Below, piece after piece: positions 16,269 through 24,675 of a stretch of DNA of 64,000 nt (position 1 is the stretch's first letter; each line of letters opens with the position of its first letter). A program made the position numbers and the translations under genes. This stretch comes from Chloroflexi bacterium HGW-Chloroflexi-10 (GTDB lineage Bacteria; Chloroflexota; Anaerolineae; Anaerolineales; Anaerolineaceae): the NCBI GenBank assembly GCA_002840755.1, contig PHBZ01000002.1:186001-250000 (forward strand), in the 5' to 3' direction. Below the pieces are notes generated by a model. The model made no database searches, was not told the DNA's origin, and saw only the letters and a program-made list of their open reading frames with translations.

Positions 16269-17963
16269 ATGGATCGAAGGATGCCCAGTTCAATATCAGA
16301 TGAAATTAAATTATATCGCAGTACGATTTATTCATTATTGCGTTCATCAGCTGAAGTAAAAATTAAAGCAATTGAAGAAATCCACGCAGGCATGAATTCT
16401 CTAATGCACCCTGGTGCCAGAAATTTATTTCCTGATGTACCTGCTTTTGTTTACAGCTATTTAAGGCTGCCTGATTGTATATCGGATGTCACTACTCTGG
16501 TGTTAGGTCAGAATTCCGAAGTATTTAAAAAGAATGGTTATAGTGATATTGATACATGGCAGCCGGTTTCTGCTGTGGCGCGTAGGCGACGGTGCAAATT
16601 CGATAAAAGTAATACCCTTGCATGTTATATTGCGTCCCGATCAGATATTGAGGATGTTGTTCCTACTTTAACCGCACTTCAAATTGAGTGGAACAAACTC
16701 CATAATTTATTAAATGCCCCGCAGGTTAGTTCACTAGATTCTATTGATTTGGTTGTCTTGTTAAGAATATTAATGATAGAACCAGAAGAATTAGAACAGC
16801 TTAAAACGATTTGGGGAAAGAATTTTTTAAAAACGCTTCAGAAAATAAAAGAGAAGAAATTATCATTTGGAATTAGATTATTAAATAGCTCATTATCTTA
16901 TTATATTCGAGCCACACATGAATGGTTTGAAAATATCGTTTCACAGTTGCCAGTGATAAAGAAAAGACCAGTATATTTTGTTTCAAGTAATACACATTCC
17001 TTTGTTAATATTCTTTCCGGATTCGCTCTGAGATACGAGAATGAATTAATTGATTATTTGAATGAACCACAAAATAAGGAATTACTTTTAGAATGGAAAG
17101 CAATTTGTTCAAATGAAGTTAACGGTAGCCGCGAAAATTTTTTATATTATTTGTTTAAAAAATATCAAGCTACATCTAAAGGAGAATGTTCGCTGAGACA
17201 ACAGCTGGAATGGGATAGTAAACATGGGATTTCAAGAATTGCAAGCGAGACGACATTTGAAGTTGAAGCACAGATAATAGAATTGTGTAACTTGGACCCT
17301 GAATTAATTGACCCCCGGTTGAGGTCAGAAGGTGAAATATTAAAGAAAAGTGATGCGATAATTTTGAATGTCGACTATCCTTTGGGGCTTGGTGCTTATA
17401 ATATTTTATCGACAATTTCAATACACACCGATGTTTATGGGGTTTACTCGATGGGTAAAGCTGCTTCTCTAAATGCTGTACGGGGGGATGTGCTAATACC
17501 TGATATAGTTCAGGATGAACATTCGCATAATACATACCTGATTCAAAATTGTTTTTCAGCCGATGATGTGTCTAAGTTTTTGAATTTTGGAACAGTTTTG
17601 GATAACCAAAAAGCGATAACAGTTTTAGGGACTTTTTTACAGAATGCGAAAATTATGGATGTTTTTTATAACGAAGGTTTTGCAGATATTGAAATGGAAG
17701 CAGGAAATTTTTGCAGTGCTATTTATGAAGCGACTCGTCCAAAACGCTACCCATTGGATGAAATTGTAAGTTTGTATAATATTCCTATTGATGTTGGAAT
17801 ACTGCATTATGTGTCAGATACACCAATGAGTAAAGGAAAAAACCTAGGCGCGGGGACTTTATCGTACTACGGCATGGATTCTACCTATGCTACTTCATTA
17901 GCAATTTTGCAAAGGATATTGCGATTAGAAAAATTGCGTTTGGATAAAATTGATGCGAATTAA
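16269..17963 (+). CDS. Unknown 564-residue protein with nucleoside-phosphorylase-like C-terminal half
   Basis: I do not recognise a named family. The N-terminal ~300 residues are helical and charged, with a basic stretch ARRRRCKF near 105 and SDIEDVVPTLTALQIEWNKL just after. The C-terminal half resembles the purine nucleoside phosphorylase/nucleosidase fold: VYSMGKAASLNAVRGDVLIP (glycine turn then GD-V-x-P), FADIEMEAGNF (like the VEMEAA active-site strand) and ILHYVSDTPMSKG (like V-SD). This is inferred from motif order, not a confirmed match. The start has GGAGAAG 5 bases before ATG. Its stop overlaps the start of the zinc-ribbon membrane gene, suggesting one operon. Confidence 0.7.
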   Translation: MDRRMPSSISDEIKLYRSTIYSLLRSSAEVKIKAIEEIHAGMNSLMHPGARNLFPDVPAFVYSYLRLPDCISDVTTLVLGQNSEVFKKNGYSDIDTWQPVSAVARRRRCKFDKSNTLACYIASRSDIEDVVPTLTALQIEWNKLHNLLNAPQVSSLDSIDLVVLLRILMIEPEELEQLKTIWGKNFLKTLQKIKEKKLSFGIRLLNSSLSYYIRATHEWFENIVSQLPVIKKRPVYFVSSNTHSFVNILSGFALRYENELIDYLNEPQNKELLLEWKAICSNEVNGSRENFLYYLFKKYQATSKGECSLRQQLEWDSKHGISRIASETTFEVEAQIIELCNLDPELIDPRLRSEGEILKKSDAIILNVDYPLGLGAYNILSTISIHTDVYGVYSMGKAASLNAVRGDVLIPDIVQDEHSHNTYLIQNCFSADDVSKFLNFGTVLDNQKAITVLGTFLQNAKIMDVFYNEGFADIEMEAGNFCSAIYEATRPKRYPLDEIVSLYNIPIDVGILHYVSDTPMSKGKNLGAGTLSYYGMDSTYATSLAILQRILRLEKLRLDKIDAN

Positions 17964-18606
17964 AAATGTTGTTTGTGAATATTGCTTGACATTAAATCTT
18001 GTTACTGAAAAAAGTTGTAAAGCTTGTGGTGCTCCGATTTTCATTAAAACACCGAAAGCAATTATTAAGTCCACGAAATTAAATCCAGAAAAAAATACGG
18101 AAATACTAAGTCAGATTAAAGATGCTGGTAAGAAAACAGAAGGAGCTTACCAATTCGCAAGTAAAGCGTATTGGATTGGTTGGCGTACAATTGGGGAGAT
18201 TCTGGCTATTTCAATTATCAGTATGGGCTTAGGTATTATAGGTGGTGTTACCGGAACAGGGGTGTGGAGTGTCTTTTTAGGCGTACTGTTCGGACTGATT
18301 ATTGGAGTTATAAACAAACCCTATCTGTTTATGTTACTGAGCTTTCCAGTAGGTTTCTTGATTGGAACTCTAATTGGAATAATCTTGTGGACAATCGGTT
18401 TGGGAACTGAACAATTTGTTTTTGTGGTTTTTGTATTTTCATCAGGTGTTGTGATTCTTGGTTCGACAAACGCATATAAATATGATAGAAGCTTCTATCA
18501 AAAAGTACGCCCTTTTTTGGGTGGTATTTGTGGATTAATATTTTCTTTGATTGGTTTATTAATAGGCGCAGGATTAACCAGGTTGTTCAATCTGCCGATT
18601 TTTTAA
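17953..18606 (+). CDS. Zinc-ribbon membrane protein, unknown function
   Basis: 217 residues beginning with a zinc ribbon (CEYC at about 8-11, CKAC at about 22-25), a polar linker to about 75, then about five closely spaced hydrophobic segments rich in Gly and Ile (residues ~75-215). ATG 17953 overlaps the end of the preceding gene by 11 bases; a TTG one codon earlier is an alternative. The gene order implies co-expression with the phosphorylase-like protein. Its 3' end overlaps that of the convergent zinc-ribbon gene by 20 bases. It has no recognised family beyond a zinc ribbon with membrane helices. Confidence 0.75.
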   Translation: MRIKNVVCEYCLTLNLVTEKSCKACGAPIFIKTPKAIIKSTKLNPEKNTEILSQIKDAGKKTEGAYQFASKAYWIGWRTIGEILAISIISMGLGIIGGVTGTGVWSVFLGVLFGLIIGVINKPYLFMLLSFPVGFLIGTLIGIILWTIGLGTEQFVFVVFVFSSGVVILGSTNAYKYDRSFYQKVRPFLGGICGLIFSLIGLLIGAGLTRLFNLPIF

Positions 18607-19654
18607 ACCAATATTTTTGATTTTGTTTATTCCATTGAGACGGATAGATTAAACAATAAAAACCGACCCCTGCCGTGATAATTGTGACCATCAACAATAA
18701 GAAGGCTGCTATTATTAATGGCGGTATGGCTGCGCTAAGGAAACCTGATAACACGGTTAATAGCAGGCTGGTAAGGGAAACTGCAAATAAGATCATTGCA
18801 TATTTTGATGCAGATTTGGTTGAAGCGTGACGATCTCCTGCGATGGTTTTTGTCTGAGGGTTGATCCAAATGGAGTGGGGATTTCCTTCATCGTCCTGGT
18901 ACCAAGTATGGAAGAACGGAAAAATTAATAGGCTCAAGTTATGGTTTGTATAATTGTTTTTGATATCGAAAGATTTAATGTGTTGTGCTTTGCATGCCTT
19001 CTGGCATTCAGTTGACATCACCTTTTTTAAGTTTGAAGCTGCATTTAGAATAGCCTGATCGGGAGTGATATCCGGTATAATTAATACCAAAGGTTTTAAA
19101 GTAGAAGAATAAACTTCTGACTTTTGGAAGTTTGAATGCTTAATTATTGAGGTAATCCAATTATCTTTTGATTGGGCATCTGCAAGTATATTGTTGTATG
19201 TATTTTCGAGCAGCCCGGTTCTATGCTCCCAATTTGTTCTGGTTTCGTTCACCTTCTGGCTTATCCATTGTCCTTGCTGATAGGATTCTTTTGCACTTTC
19301 TACCTGATAATCAAATCCAACAGTTGCATTCCAGTTTCCCTGTGCAGAGACATCCAGAAGCCATTTTGGAAAATATATCTTTTTCATGTTACGCAATAAA
19401 GATTCGCAGTTTAATCTGGTAGGCTTGAACTTTGTTGGTTGAATAAACTCAGAAATAAGAGTTTCAAAGGATTGAGGAGAAGAAGTATCTGGCAGGATCA
19501 ACTCTATATTAGGAGTCTGGTATTTAAAATCGACTTTAGAAACGACCGCAAAACCACAAACAGGACAGGGAGATACGATGTTATCAGTATCACTCAAAAA
19601 TAGTACTTTACATTGCGGGCAGCCAAAAATATATTCAGGGTTTAAGATTGTCAT
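18587..19654 (-). CDS. Zinc-ribbon membrane protein, paralog of the upstream gene
   Basis: 355 residues: an N-terminal zinc ribbon (CPQC near 13, CPVC near 32), a central domain containing FPKWLLDVSAQGNWNATVG and NWEHRTG, then three membrane helices at the C-terminus (~275-345). ATG 19654 is used because GGAGGGA lies 9 bases upstream and it overlaps the previous stop as ATGA; the longer open frame to 19852 is a shadow of the upstream gene. The central motif repeats that of its neighbour, so this is a tandem duplicate that diverged. The function is unknown; it might bind nucleic acid, protein or metal near the membrane. Confidence 0.8.
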   Translation of the reverse strand: MTILNPEYIFGCPQCKVLFLSDTDNIVSPCPVCGFAVVSKVDFKYQTPNIELILPDTSSPQSFETLISEFIQPTKFKPTRLNCESLLRNMKKIYFPKWLLDVSAQGNWNATVGFDYQVESAKESYQQGQWISQKVNETRTNWEHRTGLLENTYNNILADAQSKDNWITSIIKHSNFQKSEVYSSTLKPLVLIIPDITPDQAILNAASNLKKVMSTECQKACKAQHIKSFDIKNNYTNHNLSLLIFPFFHTWYQDDEGNPHSIWINPQTKTIAGDRHASTKSASKYAMILFAVSLTSLLLTVLSGFLSAAIPPLIIAAFLLLMVTIITAGVGFYCLIYPSQWNKQNQKYWFKKSAD

Positions 19655-20943
19655 TCCGACGTTCCCTCCTCGGAATTTTTTGCATTTTGATAAATTGTGA
19701 TTGAGATAATTAAACCAATAATAAAGAGAACTCCTCCAATTACCAAAAGTATTATTCCAATTCCACCCAAGAGACTTAGTAAAAGACCAAGAACAGTAGT
19801 CAATGCACCTGGAGAAATCAGTCCCAAAATTGCAAACCATACTTTTTTCCATTCAACTGGTTTTTGCCCTGCTATTTTTCCAGTTTGGGCATTAACCATA
19901 ATTTGGAATATTTGTTGGTTGTATTGATACGAGATTAAGTAGACAGGTAAAAGAATATATCGCCAGGATTCATCTTTGAAGTCTGCCGTCATACTAAAAT
20001 TGCGCACATGTTGTGAAGGTATTTGGTCGTTACATGCATTTTTCATGGTTTCCCGTATATTTCTTTTTCCTTCTTCCCAAGCATCAGGCAAATATTTTGT
20101 GTAGGTGTGCGCTTTCCAGCCTGCCAAAAAATCCGGATTAAAATCTGCCATTTTCGTCAAGTCAAACGGCTCTATATGATTGAATAATCTTGCGTTAACA
20201 TATTTAGAGCCTGGAATAAGCATGTCGTCAATAAAGCGGTTAACAGAACCGTTTTCCCAGCGCCAATCAATTTTCGTTCTGGTTTTCCAGGTTTTATCGC
20301 TGGAATCGTAATAACTTTCTTGTTTTTCATACCCAACCAATGCATTCCAGGTCGAATCTATTGATGCATCAAATGTCCAAACCGGGATATAAAGAGCATT
20401 TAGAAATTGAATTAATGCAGAATTGGATAATTGGGCAGGATGAAACCATCCTTTGCCAAGCCAGACTTTAATCTTGTTTACTACTTCTTCTTTTGTAACA
20501 CTTATTGTTATGATTGCCTGAGGTTCAAATTCTTCCATTGGGGCAGATTGTAAACCTACTTTATTTGATGTACAAAAGGGGCAGGTGGCAGTGATATCTG
20601 CTTTTTCAAGTGCTAACTCAGCGCCGCAATTATCGCAATGAAAAATATCACGAGATGCTTTCCATGATTCTGTTGATTTTTGCAGTGAATCAAGCCGAAA
20701 CTCCAATTCTTTCGCAGATTTTCCAATAATATTGGTGTTAGGTTTCGTTAAAAAACCACAAAACGGGCAAGCAATACTTTGGTGAATAATATCAAATTCA
20801 GTGGGTGCACCACAATTTGGACAAGCATACTTTTTGTGAATTGGTGGTTCATGCCTCCTTTTCGAAGGAGCCCAAACACGAACCCATTTAATATCGGATT
20901 CAATTTCTTCGTAGTTTTCTGGAGGAGACCATGTGTTTTTCAT
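19651..20943 (-). CDS. Double zinc-ribbon membrane protein, unknown function
   Basis: 430 residues. There are two zinc ribbons at about 41-63 (CPNCGAP...CPFCG) and 102-124 (CDNCGAE...CPFC), then a soluble domain with YIPVWTFDASIDSTWNALVG and WRWENGSV, then two or three C-terminal membrane helices (~345-415) and an acidic tail. The central segment aligns with the paralog downstream (WLLDVSAQGNWNATVG). AGGA lies 7 bases before ATG 20943. The stop overlaps the next start, so the pair is one translationally coupled unit. The zinc ribbons resemble those of PriA and TFIIB-type proteins only in spacing. Confidence 0.8.
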   Translation of the reverse strand: MKNTWSPPENYEEIESDIKWVRVWAPSKRRHEPPIHKKYACPNCGAPTEFDIIHQSIACPFCGFLTKPNTNIIGKSAKELEFRLDSLQKSTESWKASRDIFHCDNCGAELALEKADITATCPFCTSNKVGLQSAPMEEFEPQAIITISVTKEEVVNKIKVWLGKGWFHPAQLSNSALIQFLNALYIPVWTFDASIDSTWNALVGYEKQESYYDSSDKTWKTRTKIDWRWENGSVNRFIDDMLIPGSKYVNARLFNHIEPFDLTKMADFNPDFLAGWKAHTYTKYLPDAWEEGKRNIRETMKNACNDQIPSQHVRNFSMTADFKDESWRYILLPVYLISYQYNQQIFQIMVNAQTGKIAGQKPVEWKKVWFAILGLISPGALTTVLGLLLSLLGGIGIILLVIGGVLFIIGLIISITIYQNAKNSEEGTSE

Positions 20944-21036
20944 AATATAATCCTAATATGAAGATTGTTCCTTTATTTTCCATGAGAAATAATTGTACCG
21001 TTTTTATGATTTTCGAAAAACTTTGGAGGCATTAAA

Positions 21037-21384
21037 ATGAAAACCCGATTGGATGATTTTCAAAAATATCGAATAAAAATGAATGAGAGGATACTTTCGA
21101 TTGAAAACCTTGGTATAAAACGTTTTTTTAACCTGGATACAAATGCTTATAAAAGTGAGGCATTGGATCGTAAAACAAAAGAATTATTGGGTTTGGTGGC
21201 TTCTATGGTTTTGCGTTGTAATGATTGTATTGATTACCACATTATTCAATGCGCAGAGTCGGGATGGAATGACGAAGAGCTTTATGAGGCTTTTAACGTA
21301 GCTCTTGTGGTAGGAGGGAGTATTGTTATTCCGCATTTGAGGCATGCTGTTGAGACATTGGATTTGGTACGCCAACCCCTTTAA
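21037..21384 (+). CDS. Carboxymuconolactone decarboxylase/AhpD-family protein
   Basis: 115 residues with the AhpD-like all-helical fold signature: LVASMVLRCNDCIDYHI carries the redox CxxC followed by the conserved His, then EELYEAFNVALVVGGSIVIPH. Members act as alkylhydroperoxidases or thiol peroxidases; the CxxC and His are intact, so redox activity is plausible. GGAGG is 7 bases upstream of ATG 21037. The 3' end overlaps the convergent dus gene by 59 bases. Confidence 0.88.
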   Translation: MKTRLDDFQKYRIKMNERILSIENLGIKRFFNLDTNAYKSEALDRKTKELLGLVASMVLRCNDCIDYHIIQCAESGWNDEELYEAFNVALVVGGSIVIPHLRHAVETLDLVRQPL

Positions 21385-22330
21385 AAATATAAGACCGTAT
21401 GATTTCGGTGAGTTTTAGTAAGTCTTTTTGGGAGAATAATTCTATACGCTCTTCCCTGTGAAGTGTATCAACTGGCAAATAATTTTTGATATGTTTACGA
21501 AATAATACCATCCCACTGCTCAAACCATAAAATGTGATCATTTTACCGAGGTGGTCTTGGAATGCGTTGAATAATTCAATAGAACTTACTTCATGCTTAT
21601 CTTTTCCATTGAAAATCCATGGATTAAACAACGCTGCTCGACCAATCATTACGGCATCACAACCGGTAAAATCCTTTATTCTTTGAATATCCAAGACGGT
21701 TTTGACATCGCCGTTTGCAGTCACTGGAATGGAAAGTTTACTTTTAATTTCTGCAATTGCTTCCCAATTAGCCACGCCTCCATAAGCTTGTCTTTTTGTT
21801 CGTCCATGCACTGAAAGCATGTCCGCCCCTTCTTCTTGAATGATTTTTGCAATTTCGAGATAATTTAAAGAATTTTCATCCCAACCAAGCCTTATCTTTC
21901 CGGTGATTGGCAGCTGAATATTCTTTTTCAATAACGAGAATATCTTCTGAATTTTTTCAGGTTCACGCATTAATCCGGCGCCTGCACCGCGGTTGGCAAC
22001 ATTTTTAGCCGAGCATCCCATATTAATATCGATAAAATCCGGATTATTTTTTTCCAGAATTTGTGCTGTTCTTAAAATCCTTTCAGGAGAATCATCGAAA
22101 ATCTGGTAGGCAAAAGGACGTTCGAAATCAGTGAAAAAAATCTTTTGGTGAAGAAAAGGGTGAGAGTAAATGACATCCAATCCATTGATAAATTCCGAAA
22201 ACACAATACCTGCACCCTGCTTTTTGGCAATCATGCGGAATGGATAATCTGTATAGCCATCCATCGGTGCCAAAAACAAATTATTTTGTATTGACAAAGA
22301 ACCAATATTAAAACCAGTAATTTTATTCAT
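21326..22330 (-). CDS. dus: tRNA-dihydrouridine synthase (Dus family)
   Basis: An FMN-dependent enzyme that reduces uridines in the tRNA D-loop. It has 334 residues with a TIM barrel: NLFLAPMDGYTDYPFR at the N-terminus, IDINMGCSAKNVANRGAG with the catalytic Cys, ITGKIRLGW, MLSVHGRTK (HGRT) and VTANGDV with GCDAVMIGRAA (FMN phosphate binding). The best match in layout is the DusB/NifR3 group. ATG 22330 is preferred over a TTG two codons upstream. A -10-like TAAAAT lies 7 bases before the ATG. The last 19 codons overlap the convergent AhpD-like gene. Confidence 0.94.
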   Translation of the reverse strand: MNKITGFNIGSLSIQNNLFLAPMDGYTDYPFRMIAKKQGAGIVFSEFINGLDVIYSHPFLHQKIFFTDFERPFAYQIFDDSPERILRTAQILEKNNPDFIDINMGCSAKNVANRGAGAGLMREPEKIQKIFSLLKKNIQLPITGKIRLGWDENSLNYLEIAKIIQEEGADMLSVHGRTKRQAYGGVANWEAIAEIKSKLSIPVTANGDVKTVLDIQRIKDFTGCDAVMIGRAALFNPWIFNGKDKHEVSSIELFNAFQDHLGKMITFYGLSSGMVLFRKHIKNYLPVDTLHREERIELFSQKDLLKLTEIIRSYIFKGVGVPNPMSQQHASNAE

Positions 22331-22343
22331 AAACAATATTTTA
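22331..22343 (-). promoter_or_regulatory. -10 box 7 bases before the dus ATG (leaderless candidate)
   Basis: On the minus strand TAAAAT (22343-22338) is followed by 7 bases and the ATG at 22330. No Shine-Dalgarno sequence is present. Confidence 0.4.
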
Positions 22344-22440
22344 ATTCATTTTCTTCTATATCTGGGAACATGTATAAAATCAGTTTCGTCTATTGATTGT
22401 TAGACAAGTGAGTTCTTTGTGTGAAAGGAGATTTTATTAA

Positions 22441-23034
22441 TGAAAAAAAATATTAGTCAAATGTGGATGGAATAATTCTGAACGGAGAGACTAAGTTTAC
22501 AAAAACCTGGCGGTTAAAAAATTCCGGACAAACCAATTGGACAACAGAATATGCACTTGTTTTTGTTAGTGACAATGCCGTGGATAGTAAAGCGGTCATT
22601 GAACTTCCAACAATAGTAAAACCAGGAGATGTGATTGATTTGTCTGTTGAATTTACAACACCTTCAAAAGATGGTGAATATACCAGTTATTGGGTGCTGC
22701 GTAACAAAGATGGCAAATCTTTTGGATTGGGAGATAAGTCGGATCGGTCATTTTGGGTGATGATTAATATAGCAAATTACACGGCTGATATAGTGCCAAG
22801 TGAAAATACGCCATGGATTTTGCAGCAAAAATTTGTAAAACAAATTGGGCGAGTAATTACGACAAAGTAAAAACATCCTCTGATACGACCTCAGGTGCAG
22901 TTAATCCGTATGCCTCTATTATTATGCAACCAAAATTTGAAAATGGTTACACTGATGATGAAAGGACTATTTGGAATCAGTAATGTAAATGAAACAATTA
23001 CTGTGATGTTTTGACTTGCCCCGCGTATAGAACC
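22441..23034 (+). pseudogene. Decayed NBR1-type Ig-domain secreted protein
   Basis: A good ribosome site (AAAGGAG) and ATG 22441 open a frame that stops after 11 codons. In the next frame from about 22463, ILNGETKFTKTWRLKNSG, then NWTTEYALVFVSD and VLRNKDGKSFGLGDKS are clear NBR1-like Ig-domain motifs (FTKTWRLKN-G--W). At about 22816 the homologous reading shifts by one base to DFAAKICKTNWAS and runs to a stop at 22981. A further shift gives a short KGLFGISNV tail. At least three disruptions, including a likely loss of the signal peptide region, indicate a dead gene. Intact relatives are extracellular or lipoprotein-type proteins. Confidence 0.8.
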
Positions 23035-23073
23035 CTAAAACCATAAAGGCCGTAGAAGATCTTTTGATAGAAC

Positions 23074-23958
23074 TTATACGGCTAAAAGCATTTTTGCCCA
23101 ATATTTGTATTGCTTCAACGGAAGATTAATTTCCATGGGGGATAGTATTCTTAAAATATCTTGCAGCAATGTGATTTTTAGGTTGTTTTCTGTTTCAACC
23201 ACACACCACACCCCGAGTTTATCATCTGAACCTGTAATTTCCTTTAATTTGATTTTTTTTCTTTGTTTGGTTACACAAATTATGCTTTGTGAAGAATATA
23301 ATGATAAAAGGTTTGAAAAATAAAGCTCCCATTTTGCTGCAGTGCTCACCCATGTAAATTGAGAATCTGAATTCTTGATTCCCTCGAAAATTTTCTGACC
23401 CGGAAATAAATGTTCGAATTGTTTTCTTTCATTCCTTTGATAACTAAGGTCAATTGGACCCGGCAACAAATCTTGTGAAGATAGAAATGTTACAAATGGC
23501 GATATTCCTTTGTTTAACAATTTATCAATAACTGATTTTGAAAACTTATTAAGGGTGATCAAATCCCACTCGATAAAAAAAATGGGGTCGTCTCCATCGG
23601 CAAAAAAATCTACGATTTTTCCTGTGTAGTTGCTTATGTCGATATTTGTAAACTCATCAATTGTTCCAGCTCTGACAATTATTGAACTTAAGTAGTGATA
23701 AAAATTTTGTAATGTCATTGAATTCAAATTATTAGGAATATATTCTCGAATTGTTGGCTGTTTTGTTGAAATCAATTTGTATGAAGCATCGGTTGATATT
23801 AGGTCTGGTATTACTAAGCTCAGGATATCTAATTCAGATTGATTGATATCTTCGGGTAATGAAATAGCCAAAAGATTATTCGTCAAAAAATTCCGTATTT
23901 GTGGTTTTAAATGGAGAGTATCAGACTCCATAATTTCATAGATTAGATATTTGTCCAT
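23074..23958 (-). CDS. Hypothetical protein, 294 residues
   Basis: I do not recognise this protein. It has no signal peptide, membrane helix or known catalytic motif. It is rich in Ile, Leu, Ser and Asp, with a mixed alpha/beta look. Stretches that may be conserved are FFADGDDPIFFIEWDLITLN in the middle and WVSTAAKWELYFSNLLSLYS near residue 205. The C-terminal part reads like a small beta-barrel or Tudor-like segment (LKEITGSDDKLGVWCVVE). It stands alone between the NBR1 pseudogene and the divergent rhodanese gene. It is kept as real because the frame is long and uninterrupted with normal composition. Confidence 0.6.
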   Translation of the reverse strand: MDKYLIYEIMESDTLHLKPQIRNFLTNNLLAISLPEDINQSELDILSLVIPDLISTDASYKLISTKQPTIREYIPNNLNSMTLQNFYHYLSSIIVRAGTIDEFTNIDISNYTGKIVDFFADGDDPIFFIEWDLITLNKFSKSVIDKLLNKGISPFVTFLSSQDLLPGPIDLSYQRNERKQFEHLFPGQKIFEGIKNSDSQFTWVSTAAKWELYFSNLLSLYSSQSIICVTKQRKKIKLKEITGSDDKLGVWCVVETENNLKITLLQDILRILSPMEINLPLKQYKYWAKMLLAV

Positions 23959-24173
23959 TGCATCTCAAACTAAAATTTCCTACCGAATTTTTATCAATAA
24001 ATAGTTTGTGTATAATACTATACATCTAAAAATTATGGATTTTAATTCCTGAAGACCTGAATCGTTTACAGACAAGTCATTACGTTTCTCTTTATTATGT
24101 TTTGGAAGAATTTGTATCTTTTTTGGTTAATTCTTCATCAATAGGGTAAGTGCAAAAATATGAATGGAGTATT

Positions 24174-24611
24174 ATGAAAAAGTCAAAGAAAAGTAATATT
24201 AGATTTTCCGCCCTATGGGTTGTTGGTCTTATTGTGCTAACCCTTATTGGAGCAGTATTAGTAATTAACCTTTCTAAAAACGGGTCCAATATCAGTACCC
24301 CTTCAGAAATATCCGTATCCGAAGCCCATGAGATGAGATCAGCAGGCGCATTCATACTGGATGTGCGCGAACCACAAGAATGGCAAGCTGGGCATATACC
24401 AGGGGCTACTTTAATACCATTAGGTGAGTTGGAGTCCAGGTTAAGTGAATTGCCAACTGATCAAGAAATTGTTGTAGTGTGTCGATCAGGAAATCGAAGT
24501 GCAACTGGAAGGGATATTCTTAAAAAAGCAGGTTTTGAAAATACTACAAGTATGGCCGGCGGAATGAATTCCTGGATCAATTTAGGATATGATGTGGTTA
24601 ATGGACCTTAA
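24174..24611 (+). CDS. Membrane-anchored rhodanese-domain protein
   Basis: 145 residues. Residues about 13-33 form one membrane anchor after a basic N-terminus (MKKSKKS), and a single rhodanese domain faces the outside. The domain shows SEAHEMRSAGAFILDVREP at its start and the active-site loop VVCRSGNRSATG with the catalytic Cys intact, ending GGMNSWINLGYDV. Sulfurtransferase or thiol-carrier activity is likely; the partner is unknown. ATG 24174 is chosen over GTG 24150 because GGAG sits 5 bases upstream. Confidence 0.88.
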   Translation: MKKSKKSNIRFSALWVVGLIVLTLIGAVLVINLSKNGSNISTPSEISVSEAHEMRSAGAFILDVREPQEWQAGHIPGATLIPLGELESRLSELPTDQEIVVVCRSGNRSATGRDILKKAGFENTTSMAGGMNSWINLGYDVVNGP

Positions 24612-24675
24612 TTAAGACTCTGGTAGGTTTTAGCTGAATGCAATAGTTTGCCTGGATAAAAAAAGTGAGGAAACA

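Noticed and set aside
19655-19852. 66-codon upstream extension of the zinc-ribbon gene
   Set aside because: It is the out-of-frame shadow of the C-terminal helices of the upstream paralog; the Met at 19654 has a GGAGGGA ribosome site and a stop-start overlap.
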